Positions 6,912-15,727 are shown, numbered from the stretch's first letter. The stretch is DNA of 26,407 nt from TMP-24 sp964600685 (GCA_964600685.1 CAZRKU010000041.1:1-26407); one strand, 5' to 3'. Notes: generated by a model from the letters alone, not told the origin. Numbers and translations: made by a program.

Positions 6912-9682
6912 GCGCTTTGCGCCTCGGCCCGTTCCGCGCCCTCGGTGATCGCGGCGCGCAGTTTTTTCTCGAGGCTTTCCTGCTTCAGCTTGGCATGAAG
7001 TTTCAAGCCGAACATGTCCTTGACGTAAAAGCTGTCGACGACCTGCGCCCCGTAAGTCGCAATCACGGCGCTGGCGATGTAGATGTTGTTGGCCGCCAGC
7101 GTGCGCGTCAGATCATAGAGGAGCGCCGGGCGGTCGCGGGTGTCGACCTCGATGATCGTGTAGATGTCGGACCCTTCATTGTCGAAGGTGATGTGGGTCG
7201 GAAAGCGGAACTGGCGCTGGCTTTTCTTGATCTTGTCGCGGTCCTTCAGCGCGTCGCGCGCCACGACCTCGCCCTTGAGGATCTTTTCGATCATCTGTTT
7301 CAGCCGGGGAATGCGGGTCGGGTCATAGGGGTGGCCATCGCCGTCCTGGACCCAGAAGATCGCCGTCGCATAGCCATCCTTCGACGTATAGGTGCGGGCA
7401 TCCACCACGTTCGCCCCCGAGAGCGCCAGCGCGCCGGCCAGCCGCGAAAAGATGCCGGGATGGTCGGCCAGCGCGAAACAGGCGCGGGTCGCATCCCTGT
7501 CGTGGTCTGGTTCGATGTCGATGCGGATTTCATCTTCGGGAATGTCATGCAACAGGCGCGCGAAGATCCGGTGCGCGTCGGTGGAAAGTCCCTGCCAGTA
7601 GGGGTCGTAATGGCGTTGGGTCTCATGCCGCAGATCCTTCGCATCCCACCCGGGCAGGGCCTCGCGCAGGGCGCGCTTGGACTCGTCCGTGCGGTTTTCC
7701 CGGTTCAGGCTTTCCAGACCGCCTTCCAGCGCCGCGGCCGTGTCGGCATGCAGTCGGCGCAGCAGCATGGCCTTCCAGTTGTTCCAGGTGTTCGGCCCGA
7801 CGCCGCGAATATCGCAGACCGTGAGCACCGTCAGCAGATCGAGCCGCTTCCTGGTCTTCACCACCTTGGCGAAGTCACGCACCGTGCGCGGATCGGAAAT
7901 GTCACGCTTCTGCGCCATGTCGGACATGAAGAGGTGATAGCGGACCAGCCATTCGACGGTTTCGCATTCCTCGACGGTCAGTCCCAGACGCGGGCAGACC
8001 CGCCGGGCAATCTGGGCGCCGAGGATGGCGTGATCCTCCGGCCGGCCCTTGCCGATGTCATGCAGCAGAAGCGCGACGTAGAGTATCCTGCGGTTGACCC
8101 CTTCCTTCAGGATCGAGGAGGAGAGCGGCAGTTCCTCGATCAGTTCTTCACGTTCGATTTGCGCCAGGGTCGAGATGGTCTGGATCGTATGTTCGTCGAC
8201 CGTGTAGTGATGGTAGACGTTGAACTGCATCATCGCGACGATCGGCTCGAATTCGGGCATGAAGGCTGACAGAACCCCAAGTTCGTTCATGCGGCGGAGG
8301 GCGCGTTCGGGGTTGCCGTGCTTCAGCATCAGGTCAAGGAAGATGCGAACCGCTTCCTTGTCCTCGCGCATCTCCTCGTCGATCAGATGCAGGTTCGCGG
8401 TGATCAACCGCATCGCTTCGGGGTGGATCAGAACGCCCGAACGCAGGGCCTCCTCGAAGATGCGCAGGATGTTGAGCTTGTCCCTGGCAAAAAAGTCCGG
8501 ATCGGTCACGGTCAGACGGCCCCGGTCGACCTTGAAGCCCGCAGGCACCTTGCGGCGGCGGCGGAGAAGGCCCGCGAGTGTCGCTTCGCGTTTCAGGTGG
8601 CGGGCCTCCATCGCGGTCAGGAACACGCGGGTCAACTCGCCCACGCGCGTCGCATGGCGGAAATAGTCCTGCATGAAATGTTCGACCGCCCGCCGTCCGC
8701 CCGCGTCCTGATAATCCATCCGGGCCGCCACCTCGACCTGCATGTCGAACGACAGCTTTTCGACGGCGCGTCCGGCGATCCGGTGCAGATGGCAGCGCAC
8801 CGCCCAGAGGAAATCCTCGGCTGCGGCGAAATTTTCATATTCCTCGCGGCGGAAGACGCCTTCGCCCACAAGGTCGGCGGCCTCGTTCACACCATGGATA
8901 TATTTGCCGATCCAGTAGAGCGTTTGAAGATCGCGCAGCCCGCCCTTGCCCTCCTTCACGTTGGGTTCCAGCACGTAGCGCTGGCCACCCTGGCGTTTGT
9001 GGCGTTCGGCCCGCTCGGCCAGCTTCGCCTCGATGAATTCGGCGCCGGTGTTGCGGAAAAGGTCGGAGCGCAGGCGATGGCGAAGCTCAACCGCCGCCGC
9101 TTCATCGCCGATCAGGTAACGATGCTCCAGAAGCGCGGTGCGGATCGTGTAGTCCTCGCGCCCGAGCCTGAGGCAGTCCTTGACCGTCCGGCTGGCATGG
9201 CCGACCTTCAGCTTCAGATCCCACAGGATATAGAGCATCGATTCGATGACGCTTTCGGCCCAGGGCGTGATTTTCCAGGGGGTCAGGAACAGAAGGTCGA
9301 TGTCGGAGAAGGGCGCAAGCTCCGTCCGGCCATAACCGCCCACGGCCAGCACGGTCAGCCGTTCCGCCTCGGTCGGGTTGGGAAGCGGATGAAGGGTTCG
9401 GGTGGCCAGCAGGAACGCGACGCTGACGGTCGCATCGGCAAGCCGGGCCCGGGCGCGGACGGTTTCGCGCGCCGCGCGCGGCGTCTTGTCGAAGGCCGCC
9501 TCGATCACCGCGCCCGCCTCGCGCCGGGCCGAGGCCAGCGCCTGCACGATGGCCTGCCGACGCTCGCGCGGGTCGGTCAGGCCTTCGGTCTTTCGGCCGA
9601 GTTCGGCTGCGAACCCGACAGCATCATGGATCGGGTGATCGCCATCCCTTGCCAGGGTCTGCACGATCATTCCCGCCTGCAC
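6908..9682 (-). CDS. glnD: [Protein-PII] uridylyltransferase / uridylyl-removing enzyme
   Basis: Senses glutamine and uridylylates or de-uridylylates PII proteins (GlnB/GlnK), thereby setting nitrogen assimilation. The 924-residue length is typical. Domains in order are a nucleotidyltransferase domain with GGYGRTELAPFSDIDLLF at residues 115-132 (the metal-binding DID is intact), a helical linker, an HD phosphohydrolase domain with LLLHDIGKGRPEDHAILG around residue 520, and two C-terminal ACT domains (ADHPGIFSRLAGALALSGA and DTRDRPALLYDLTRTLAA). The start is taken as GTG at 9682, immediately after the stop of the preceding lipoprotein gene (TGAGTG), with GGGG about 7 bases upstream; ATG at 9670 is an alternative, but the purine run AGGCGGGA abuts it too closely. 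It overlaps murJ by 4 bases. Confidence 0.97.
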   Translation of the reverse strand: MQAGMIVQTLARDGDHPIHDAVGFAAELGRKTEGLTDPRERRQAIVQALASARREAGAVIEAAFDKTPRAARETVRARARLADATVSVAFLLATRTLHPLPNPTEAERLTVLAVGGYGRTELAPFSDIDLLFLTPWKITPWAESVIESMLYILWDLKLKVGHASRTVKDCLRLGREDYTIRTALLEHRYLIGDEAAAVELRHRLRSDLFRNTGAEFIEAKLAERAERHKRQGGQRYVLEPNVKEGKGGLRDLQTLYWIGKYIHGVNEAADLVGEGVFRREEYENFAAAEDFLWAVRCHLHRIAGRAVEKLSFDMQVEVAARMDYQDAGGRRAVEHFMQDYFRHATRVGELTRVFLTAMEARHLKREATLAGLLRRRRKVPAGFKVDRGRLTVTDPDFFARDKLNILRIFEEALRSGVLIHPEAMRLITANLHLIDEEMREDKEAVRIFLDLMLKHGNPERALRRMNELGVLSAFMPEFEPIVAMMQFNVYHHYTVDEHTIQTISTLAQIEREELIEELPLSSSILKEGVNRRILYVALLLHDIGKGRPEDHAILGAQIARRVCPRLGLTVEECETVEWLVRYHLFMSDMAQKRDISDPRTVRDFAKVVKTRKRLDLLTVLTVCDIRGVGPNTWNNWKAMLLRRLHADTAAALEGGLESLNRENRTDESKRALREALPGWDAKDLRHETQRHYDPYWQGLSTDAHRIFARLLHDIPEDEIRIDIEPDHDRDATRACFALADHPGIFSRLAGALALSGANVVDARTYTSKDGYATAIFWVQDGDGHPYDPTRIPRLKQMIEKILKGEVVARDALKDRDKIKKSQRQFRFPTHITFDNEGSDIYTIIEVDTRDRPALLYDLTRTLAANNIYIASAVIATYGAQVVDSFYVKDMFGLKLHAKLKQESLEKKLRAAITEGAERAEAQSA

Positions 9683-10858
9683 TCAAAGCCCCGCGCCGCC
9701 GAAGCTGCGGGGGGCGGGGTCGATGATGACACGCGTGCCGTTCCGGATCTGGGCGATGGCCAGGCCCCGTTCGTTCGTGCCGTCGGACCGCAGGCGGAAG
9801 ACACCATAGACACCCGAGAAACCGGCACCCTGCGTCAGCGAGGCGGTCGAGAACGGGTCGGACCGGCCGGATTCGACCAGCGCGCCGATCGCGGCGACGC
9901 CGTCATAGGCCAGCCCCGCGATCAGGTTCGGCTCGGATCCGTAGGCGGCCGTGTAGCGCGACTGGAACTTCCCGTAGGTTTCCTGGTCCGGATAGGCGAA
10001 CATGCCGCCCTCCAGCCCCGGCAGGCGCATCGTGTCAGGCGGCAGATCCCAGCGGGTCAGGCCCGCATACTGGATTTGCGAACCGGACAAACCGGCCTGC
10101 GGCAAGACCTGCGCCAGAAGCGGCAGGGCGCCGGCGGGGTCGGACGTGAGAACCAGCGCATCCGCGCCCGTCGCCCTGGCTGTCGACACGATGGTCGGAA
10201 CGGCCGCGGTCACGCCCGGACCGGAGAATTCAAAAGGCACGACACCGGCGATGCGGGCGCCAGACTGTCCCGCAGCGGTCGCGATGGCGCGCCGACCAAT
10301 ATCGCCCTGCGGAATCTGTTCGTGAACGACCAGGATGTTGCGTTTGCCCTGGCGGGCCATGTAGGACACCACGCGCGCCGCGCTGTTCTGATAGGTCTGG
10401 CCCAGAACAAAGACGTTGCCGCCGGCAATGTCGGTATTGTTGGAGAAGGACAGGACATTCACGCCGGTGCCCCTGACGGCGGCCCCTGCGGCATTGGCGG
10501 CTTCGCCGTAGACCGGCCCAAGGATGACGGCCGCGCCGTCCGCCACCGCCTGCGTTGCCATCTGCGCGGCCATCGCCGGATCGGAACCCACATTATAGAC
10601 GCGCAGGTCGATCGACACGCTGCCCGCCAGATCGGCGACCGCCATGTCGGCGGCCTGTTTCAGATCGCGCGCCAGAATCTCGTCCCCCGATCCGCCGCCG
10701 GAGGGAAGGAGAAGTGCCACCGCAACAGGCTTCGACGGATCGACAGCCGGGCCGCGCGCGCCGGTCGGGACGGGTTCGCAGGCGGCAAGAAAGATCGAAA
10801 GCGCAGCCAGGGCCGCAGGCACCAACGCCTTGCGGCGCGTCAACAAAACAGACAACAT
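9683..10858 (-). CDS. Penicillin-binding protein activator (LpoA-like) lipoprotein
   Basis: A 391-residue lipoprotein: an N-terminal hydrophobic stretch ends in LSIFLAAC with Cys27 as the lipid-bearing residue. The mature part has the periplasmic-binding-protein fold found in the C-terminal domain of E. coli LpoA and in branched-chain amino acid binding proteins (PVAVALLLPSGG; LSFSNNTDIAGG; DALVLTSDPAGALPLLAQ; LIAGLAYDGVAAIGALV). LpoA stimulates PBP1a in gammaproteobacteria; whether this shorter form does so is not established from sequence. The start at 10858 has AGGA 4 bases upstream; the longer frame to 10981 would run through the divergent promoter region and over the rsmI start. It is divergent from rsmI and its stop is directly followed by the glnD start, which suggests co-transcription of cell wall and nitrogen-sensing genes. 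Confidence 0.85.
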   Translation of the reverse strand: MLSVLLTRRKALVPAALAALSIFLAACEPVPTGARGPAVDPSKPVAVALLLPSGGGSGDEILARDLKQAADMAVADLAGSVSIDLRVYNVGSDPAMAAQMATQAVADGAAVILGPVYGEAANAAGAAVRGTGVNVLSFSNNTDIAGGNVFVLGQTYQNSAARVVSYMARQGKRNILVVHEQIPQGDIGRRAIATAAGQSGARIAGVVPFEFSGPGVTAAVPTIVSTARATGADALVLTSDPAGALPLLAQVLPQAGLSGSQIQYAGLTRWDLPPDTMRLPGLEGGMFAYPDQETYGKFQSRYTAAYGSEPNLIAGLAYDGVAAIGALVESGRSDPFSTASLTQGAGFSGVYGVFRLRSDGTNERGLAIAQIRNGTRVIIDPAPRSFGGAGL

Positions 10859-10885
10859 AGGGTCCTCATCCGGTCGCGGGCACTT

Positions 10886-10906
10886 GGTCTTCCGGACCGT
10901 AAGACC
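10886..10906. promoter_or_regulatory. Short dyad in the lipoprotein/rsmI divergent promoter region
   Basis: GGTCTT (10886-10891) and AAGACC (10901-10906) form an inverted repeat with a 9-base centre, in the 104-base gap between the divergent starts. It may be an operator or chance; no consensus promoter is clear to me here. Confidence 0.25.
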
Positions 10907-10962
10907 TTCGGGCCGGGAAGTAAACGCAAGAGCGCGGCCAATGGGCCCCGGAGAAGGCGCAA

Positions 10963-11832
10963 ATGGTGAGCGAGCGGCCAAGACCCGCGCCGGGCCTCTA
11001 TTTCATCGCGACCCCGATCGGGGCGGCGCGCGACATCACCCTCCGGGCGCTGGATCTTCTGGCGACGGCGGATGTGCTGGTGGCCGAGGATACGCGCACG
11101 CTCAGGCATCTGATGGACATTCACGGCGTCGCGCTCGGGTCACGGCCGCTCTGGGCCTATCATGATCACAACGGGGCCGAGGTGCGACCGCGCATCCTGG
11201 CCGCGCTTTCCGAAGGCCGGTCCATTGTCTATGCGTCCGAGGCGGGCACGCCGCTCGTCGCCGACCCCGGCTTCCAGCTTGGGCGCGCGGCCATCGCCGC
11301 CGGTCATGCAGTGACGGCCGCGCCAGGGCCTTCGGCGGTTCTGGCGGCGCTGACCGTCTCGGGCCTGCCGTCCGACCGGTTCCTGTTCGCGGGCTTTCCG
11401 CCGCCGACGGCGGCGGCGCGCCGGACCTGGCTGACCGAATTCGCGCAGGTGCCCGCGACGCTGATCTTTTACGAATCGCCCAACCGGGTGCAGGACATGC
11501 TGTCGGATGCCGTCACCGTCTTCGGCCCGGCCCGACAGGCGGCGGTCTGCCGGGAACTGACGAAAAAGTTCGAGGAGACGTGTCGCGGCACGCTTGCGGA
11601 ACTGGCAGAGGCTTATGCTGACACCGCGCCGCGCGGCGAGTTCGTCGTCCTGATCGACCGGGAGGGGGAGATCCGTCCCGACGAGGCCACGATCCGCCAC
11701 GCCCTGACCGAGGCGCTGGGCCGGATGAAGGTCAAGGAAGCCGCGACCATGATTGCGGAACTTTACCGCCTGCCGCGCCGCGATGTCTATCAGATGGCCC
11801 TGTCGCTCCGGCGGGATGACAGGCCGGCATGA
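10963..11832 (+). CDS. rsmI: 16S rRNA (cytidine(1402)-2'-O)-methyltransferase
   Basis: Adds the 2'-O-methyl group to C1402 of 16S rRNA in the decoding centre, using S-adenosylmethionine. The 289-residue length and TP-methylase fold are standard: GLYFIATPIGAARDITLRAL at residues 11-30, VLVAEDTRTLRHLM, ASEAGTPLVADPGFQL (the family more often has SDAGTPLISDPG), AAPGPSAVLAAL and TLIFYESPNRV. The start at 10963 has GGAGAAGG a few bases upstream. It opens the plus-strand group rsmI-yraN-gshB, overlaps yraN by 4 bases (ATGA), and is divergent from the LpoA-like gene, an arrangement I recall as common in this family of bacteria. Confidence 0.96.
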   Translation: MVSERPRPAPGLYFIATPIGAARDITLRALDLLATADVLVAEDTRTLRHLMDIHGVALGSRPLWAYHDHNGAEVRPRILAALSEGRSIVYASEAGTPLVADPGFQLGRAAIAAGHAVTAAPGPSAVLAALTVSGLPSDRFLFAGFPPPTAAARRTWLTEFAQVPATLIFYESPNRVQDMLSDAVTVFGPARQAAVCRELTKKFEETCRGTLAELAEAYADTAPRGEFVVLIDREGEIRPDEATIRHALTEALGRMKVKEAATMIAELYRLPRRDVYQMALSLRRDDRPA

Positions 11833-12182
11833 CCGGGGCGACTTCCTACCACGCGGGCCGTGTGGCCGAAGATCAGGTCGCCACACACTATAGGCAGCGG
11901 GGCCTGACCATCGCCGCCCGCCGCTGGCGCGGCAGCGCCGGCGAGATCGACCTGATCCTGCGCGATGGCGCGGTGGTGATCTTTGTCGAGGTCAAACGTG
12001 CGGCTCAGCTGACCGATGCGGCCTGGCGGCTTGGGCCGGCGCAGATCAGCCGCATCTGTGGCGCGGCCAGCGAGTTTGTGGGCGGCGAGCCGGGCGGACA
12101 GGACACCGAGATGCGGTTCGATCTGGCGCTGGTTGACGGGCAGGGCGCAATCGAGATCATCGAGAATGCCTTCGCCCCCTGA
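11829..12182 (+). CDS. YraN/UPF0102 family protein (nuclease-like fold)
   Basis: A 117-residue member of the UPF0102 family, which has a PD-(D/E)xK endonuclease-like fold. The core is visible: GRVAEDQVATHYRQRGL at the N-terminus, then RRWRGSAGEIDLILRDG and VVIFVEVKRA, where Glu/Asp of GEIDL and the E-x-K of VEVK match the metal-binding core. A role in handling recombination or replication DNA intermediates has been suggested for the family but is not firm. Its ATG overlaps the rsmI stop by 4 bases, so it is translated from the same message; gshB follows after 66 bases. Confidence 0.9.
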   Translation: MTGATSYHAGRVAEDQVATHYRQRGLTIAARRWRGSAGEIDLILRDGAVVIFVEVKRAAQLTDAAWRLGPAQISRICGAASEFVGGEPGGQDTEMRFDLALVDGQGAIEIIENAFAP

Positions 12183-12248
12183 GGGCGCATTGCATCTGCC
12201 ACGGCACTCGGCCATCAATCGCCCAGCCCTACGACAAAGGAGACGGTC

Positions 12249-13193
12249 ATGCCCCTGAAGGTCGCCATCCAGATGGACCCGATCGGCCCGATCGACATCG
12301 ACGCCGATTCCACCTTCCGCATCGCGCTTGAGGCGCAAAAGCGCGGCCATCAGCTTTTCTACTATACGCCCGACAGGCTCGCCTACCGGGAAGGCCGGGT
12401 CACGGCGCGCGGCTGGCCGCTGACGCTCAGGCGGGAAAAGGGCAATCACTTCACGCTCGGCGCCGAGGAGGACATCGACCTGGCCGATTGGGATGTGGTC
12501 TGGCTGCGTCAGGATCCACCCTTCGACATGGGTTACATCACCACGACGCATTTGCTGGAACGGATCCATCCCGGGACGCTGGTGGTGAACGACCCGTTCT
12601 GGGTGCGGAACTATCCGGAAAAGCTCCTGGTCCTGAACTTCCCGGACCTGACGCCGCCCACCCTGATCGCGCGCGATCTGGTGACGATCCGCGATTTCAA
12701 GCACCGGCACGGCGACGTGATCCTGAAGCCTCTCTACGGCAATGGCGGCGCGGGCGTGTTCCGGCTGGACCCGAATGACCGCAACCTCGGCGCGCTCTAC
12801 GAGCTGTTTGCCGGGATCAACCGCGAACCGTTGATCGTGCAGAAATTCGTGCCGGATGTGGTGAAGGGCGACAAGCGGATCATTCTGGTGAACGGCGAGC
12901 CGGTCGGCGCGATCAACCGCGTCCCGGCCGAGGGCGAAACCCGGTCGAACATGCATGCGGGCGGGCGGCCCGAAAAGATCGGCCTGACCGAGCGCGACCT
13001 GGAAATCTGCGCGGCGATCGGGCCGCTTCTGCGCGAAAAGGGTCAGATTTTCGTGGGCATCGACGTGATCGGCCGCTGGCTGACCGAAATCAACGTCACC
13101 TCGCCCACCGGCATTCAGCAGCTTGAGCGGTTCGACGGCACCAACACCTCGGCGCTCATCTGGGACGTGATCGAGGCGAAGCGGCGCGGCTAG
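12249..13193 (+). CDS. gshB: Glutathione synthase
   Basis: Joins gamma-glutamylcysteine and glycine with ATP to form glutathione in the cytoplasm. The 314 residues match the prokaryotic GshB family: MDPIGPIDIDADSTFRIALEA at residues 9-29, WLRQDPPFDMGYITTTHLLE, the ATP-grasp segments GDVILKPLYGNGGAGVFRL and QKFVPDVVKGDKRIILVNGEP, the loop AEGETRSNMHAGGR, and the terminal metal-binding segment EINVTSPTGIQQLE. The start has AAAGGAGA 5 bases upstream. It ends 15 bases from the stop of the convergent comM gene. A glutathione S-transferase-like gene lies just beyond comM. Confidence 0.97.
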   Translation: MPLKVAIQMDPIGPIDIDADSTFRIALEAQKRGHQLFYYTPDRLAYREGRVTARGWPLTLRREKGNHFTLGAEEDIDLADWDVVWLRQDPPFDMGYITTTHLLERIHPGTLVVNDPFWVRNYPEKLLVLNFPDLTPPTLIARDLVTIRDFKHRHGDVILKPLYGNGGAGVFRLDPNDRNLGALYELFAGINREPLIVQKFVPDVVKGDKRIILVNGEPVGAINRVPAEGETRSNMHAGGRPEKIGLTERDLEICAAIGPLLREKGQIFVGIDVIGRWLTEINVTSPTGIQQLERFDGTNTSALIWDVIEAKRRG

Positions 13194-13208
13194 GGCACGT
13201 CGCGCAGA

Positions 13209-14723
13209 TCATTTCCCGGCCTGCAATGCCAGACGATAGCTCACCGCCTCTGCGACATGCGGCTTGCGCACATCTGCTGATCCGTCGAGGTCGGCGATGG
13301 TGCGCGCAACCCGCAAGACCCGGTGGTAGCCGCGGGCGGAAAGACCGAACCGTTCGGCCACCGTGGCCAGCAGCGTGCGCCCCTCGGCGTCGGGTGCCGC
13401 GATCTCCTCCAGCACACGCCCTTCGGCATCGGCGTTGACGCGCAGGCGGGGGTGGTCGGTGAAGCGCGCCGCCTGCCGTTCGCGCGCCGATGCCACGCGG
13501 GCGGCAACCGTGACGGACCTATCGCCACTGTCGGGCAGGTCAAGGTCGGTATAGGCCACCGGCGGCACTTCGACGCGCAGGTCGATCCGGTCCATCAGCG
13601 GGCCGGAAATGCGGCCCAGATAATCGTCGCCGCACAGCGGCGCCTTGCCGCAGGCGCGGGCCGGATCCGACAGATAACCGCATTTGCAGGGATTGGCGGC
13701 GGCGACCAGCAGGAAGCGGCAGGGATAGCGGATATGGGCATTGGCGCGGGCCACCACCACTTCGCCGGTTTCAATGGGCTGGCGCAGGGTTTCAAGAACG
13801 GCGCGGGGGAATTCCGGGAACTCGTCCAGAAACAGAACGCCATTGTGCGCCAGACTGATTTCACCCGGTTTCGCGCCGCGCCCGCCGCCGACGATCGCCG
13901 CCATCGACGCGGTGTGATGCGGTTCGCGGAACGGCCGGTTGCGGCTGATACCACCTTCGTCCAGAAGTCCCGACAGCGAATGGATCATCGAGGTTTCGAG
14001 CGCCTCGACCGGGGTCAGGGGCGGCATGATCCCCGGCATGCGGGCGGCGAGCATCGACTTGCCCGACCCCGGCGTGCCGACCATCAGCAGGTGATGCCGC
14101 CCCGCCGCAGCAATCTCCAGCGCGCGTTTGGCGCGTTCCTGCCCCTTCACGTCGCGCAGGTCGCGGTGGCCGGTTTCGCGCCGCACTTCGCCGGGGCGGG
14201 CAGGGGCGAGGGGGGCCTGGCCGGTGAAGTGACGCAGCACGTCGGCCAGCGTCGCCGCCGCAAAGACCGGCGTCGCGCCGACCCAGGCGGCCTCCGGCCC
14301 CGACGCCTTGGGGCAGACGAGCGCCTTGTCCTCTCCCGCCGCCGCCATCGCCGCGGGCAGCGCGCCCGCGACCGGCACCAGTCGGCCGTCGAGCGACAGT
14401 TCCCCCAGCGCCACCGTCGCCTCCAGTTCCTCGCGCGGCAAGATGTCGATCGCGGCCAGAAGGGCGAGCGCGATCGGCAGGTCGAAATGCGAGCCTTCCT
14501 TCGGCAGGTCGGCGGGCGACAGGTTGATGGTGATCCGCTTCGACGGCAGCGCGACGGCCATCGCCGTCAGGGCCGCGCGCACCCGGTCACGCGCCTCGCT
14601 TACCGCCTTGTCGGGCAGGCCGACGACGGCAAAGGCGGGCATTCCGGGGGCGACGGCGCACTGCACCTCGACGATGCGCGCCTCCACCCCTTCGAATGCC
14701 ACTGTGTAGGTGCGCGCCACCAT
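13209..14723 (-). CDS. comM: ComM/YifB family AAA+ ATPase (Mg-chelatase-like)
   Basis: A 504-residue protein of the YifB/ComM family. In Vibrio and Haemophilus ComM is a hexameric helicase that promotes branch migration of incoming DNA during transformation. The N-terminal third is Lon-protease-like (VVGLPDKAVSEARDRVRAAL, INLSPADLPKEGSHFDLPIALALL). The AAA+ core has Walker A GTPGSGKSMLAAR near residue 218 and Walker B GVLFLDEFPEF near residue 295, followed by a Cys-rich insert, CKCGYLSDPARACG...CGDDY, that probably binds zinc. The start has GGGAGA 6 bases upstream. It follows the gst gene on the same strand (41-base gap). Two TTAACCAT motifs stand directly upstream, which suggests control by CtrA as reported for competence genes in Rhodobacter. 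Confidence 0.93.
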   Translation of the reverse strand: MVARTYTVAFEGVEARIVEVQCAVAPGMPAFAVVGLPDKAVSEARDRVRAALTAMAVALPSKRITINLSPADLPKEGSHFDLPIALALLAAIDILPREELEATVALGELSLDGRLVPVAGALPAAMAAAGEDKALVCPKASGPEAAWVGATPVFAAATLADVLRHFTGQAPLAPARPGEVRRETGHRDLRDVKGQERAKRALEIAAAGRHHLLMVGTPGSGKSMLAARMPGIMPPLTPVEALETSMIHSLSGLLDEGGISRNRPFREPHHTASMAAIVGGGRGAKPGEISLAHNGVLFLDEFPEFPRAVLETLRQPIETGEVVVARANAHIRYPCRFLLVAAANPCKCGYLSDPARACGKAPLCGDDYLGRISGPLMDRIDLRVEVPPVAYTDLDLPDSGDRSVTVAARVASARERQAARFTDHPRLRVNADAEGRVLEEIAAPDAEGRTLLATVAERFGLSARGYHRVLRVARTIADLDGSADVRKPHVAEAVSYRLALQAGK

Positions 14724-14737
14724 GACCGTTCTCCCTG

Positions 14738-14780
14738 ATGGTTAACGGCTTATGGAGAAGCGGTTTAAGAATGGTTAACG
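14738..14780 (-). promoter_or_regulatory. Two CtrA-type half-sites upstream of comM
   Basis: On the minus strand TTAACCAT occurs at 14745-14738 and again at 14780-14773, each preceded by G. The distal copy continues into a second TTAA (TTAACCATTCTTAA), giving TTAA-N6-TTAA, one base shorter than the classic CtrA box TTAA-N7-TTAA. The proximal copy ends 5 bases or fewer before the Shine-Dalgarno of comM. The distal copy lies within the 3' end of gst. Confidence 0.5.
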
Positions 14781-15655
14781 GCCGGGATCCCCGAGATCAT
14801 TTGCACGAACTTCGGCCAGACTTCCGGGTCGTGCAGGGTCTTGTCGCGGCAGAAGGCATTGCAGAAGCCCCAGACCCTGCCGTCGAGCCGCAGGGAATGG
14901 GTGACGGGCTTGCCCGAATAGGGGCAGGCGGCATTTTCCGACGAGCCGCCGGCGACCACCGCAGCCATCGGCGCCGGACCCGGCCAGGGGCGTTCGGCAT
15001 AGGGCATCCGGTAGCTTGGCTGTTCGAGGTATTCGGCAAAGCCCATCGCCCGCCAGCGCCGGAAGGAGGGATCGCTCAGATGGGCCGCGACATAGGCCAT
15101 GGCATCGGTCGAAACCGGCAGGTTGTAGGTGGCGATGCGGGTCGCGACCGGGGCGAAAAACGCGTCCGCCGCCGAATAGCTGCCGAACAGCCAGGGGCCG
15201 CCCGCGCCGAACCGTTCGCGGGCACGCGTCCAGATCACCTCCAGCCGCGCCAGATCGGCCAGCACTTCGGGACGCGGGCGGCTGTCCTCGTAACTCTTGC
15301 GCAGATTCATCGGGCAGTCGTTGCGCAGGTCGCGGAACCCCGCATGCATCTCGGCCACCATGTAGCGCGCCATGGCGCGCGCGGCGGCATCCTGCGGCCA
15401 ATGACCGGCATCGGGGTGGCGTTCGGCCAATGTCTCGAGGATCGCGATGCTTTCGCCGATCACCTCGCCTTCCGGCGTGCGGATCGCCGGAACTTGCCGG
15501 GCCGGTGCGAACTCCGCCAGGAGCCTTTGCAGGTCATCCGAATAGAGAATGCCGGTGCGCACCTTCACCGGAATGCCGAATTTGTCGAACAGGAGCCAGC
15601 CGCGGAGTGACCAGCTTGAATAGCTGCGGTCGCCAATGGCGAGATCATAGGTCAT
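14765..15655 (-). CDS. Glutathione S-transferase-like protein with C-terminal TRASH/YHS-like metal-binding tail
   Basis: A 296-residue fusion. Residues 1-80 are a thioredoxin-fold GST N-domain (SYSSWSLRGWLLFDKFGIPV with the likely catalytic Ser near 11-14; RQVPAIRTPEGEVIGESIAI, where the Glu-Ser pair binds glutathione). Residues ~90-225 are the helical C-domain. The last ~55 residues add ACPYSGKPVTHSLRLDGR, FCNAFCRDKT and DPEVWPKF, with Cys244, Cys265 and Cys269 spaced C-x20-C-x3-C, the TRASH/YHS spacing of small metal-binding modules. Ordinary GSTs of this group end near residue 225. The start at 15655 is preferred because GGGGA lies 6 bases upstream; ATG at 15661 would be too close. It is divergent from coaBC across a strong palindrome and upstream of comM. 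Confidence 0.87.
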   Translation of the reverse strand: MTYDLAIGDRSYSSWSLRGWLLFDKFGIPVKVRTGILYSDDLQRLLAEFAPARQVPAIRTPEGEVIGESIAILETLAERHPDAGHWPQDAAARAMARYMVAEMHAGFRDLRNDCPMNLRKSYEDSRPRPEVLADLARLEVIWTRARERFGAGGPWLFGSYSAADAFFAPVATRIATYNLPVSTDAMAYVAAHLSDPSFRRWRAMGFAEYLEQPSYRMPYAERPWPGPAPMAAVVAGGSSENAACPYSGKPVTHSLRLDGRVWGFCNAFCRDKTLHDPEVWPKFVQMISGIPAVNHS

Positions 15656-15727
15656 GCGCATTCCCCGCTTGTTTTGCCACGGGCTTACCGGGCCGCGCCG
15701 TGCGATGCACGTTGTCTTTCGTGGCTG

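Noticed and set aside
8318..10969. 883-codon plus-strand open frame
   Set aside because: It runs antisense through glnD, the lipoprotein gene and their promoter; composition is that of a GC-rich shadow frame.
13194..13208. Bidirectional terminator between gshB and comM
   Set aside because: Only 15 bases separate the stops and no stem or T-run is visible.
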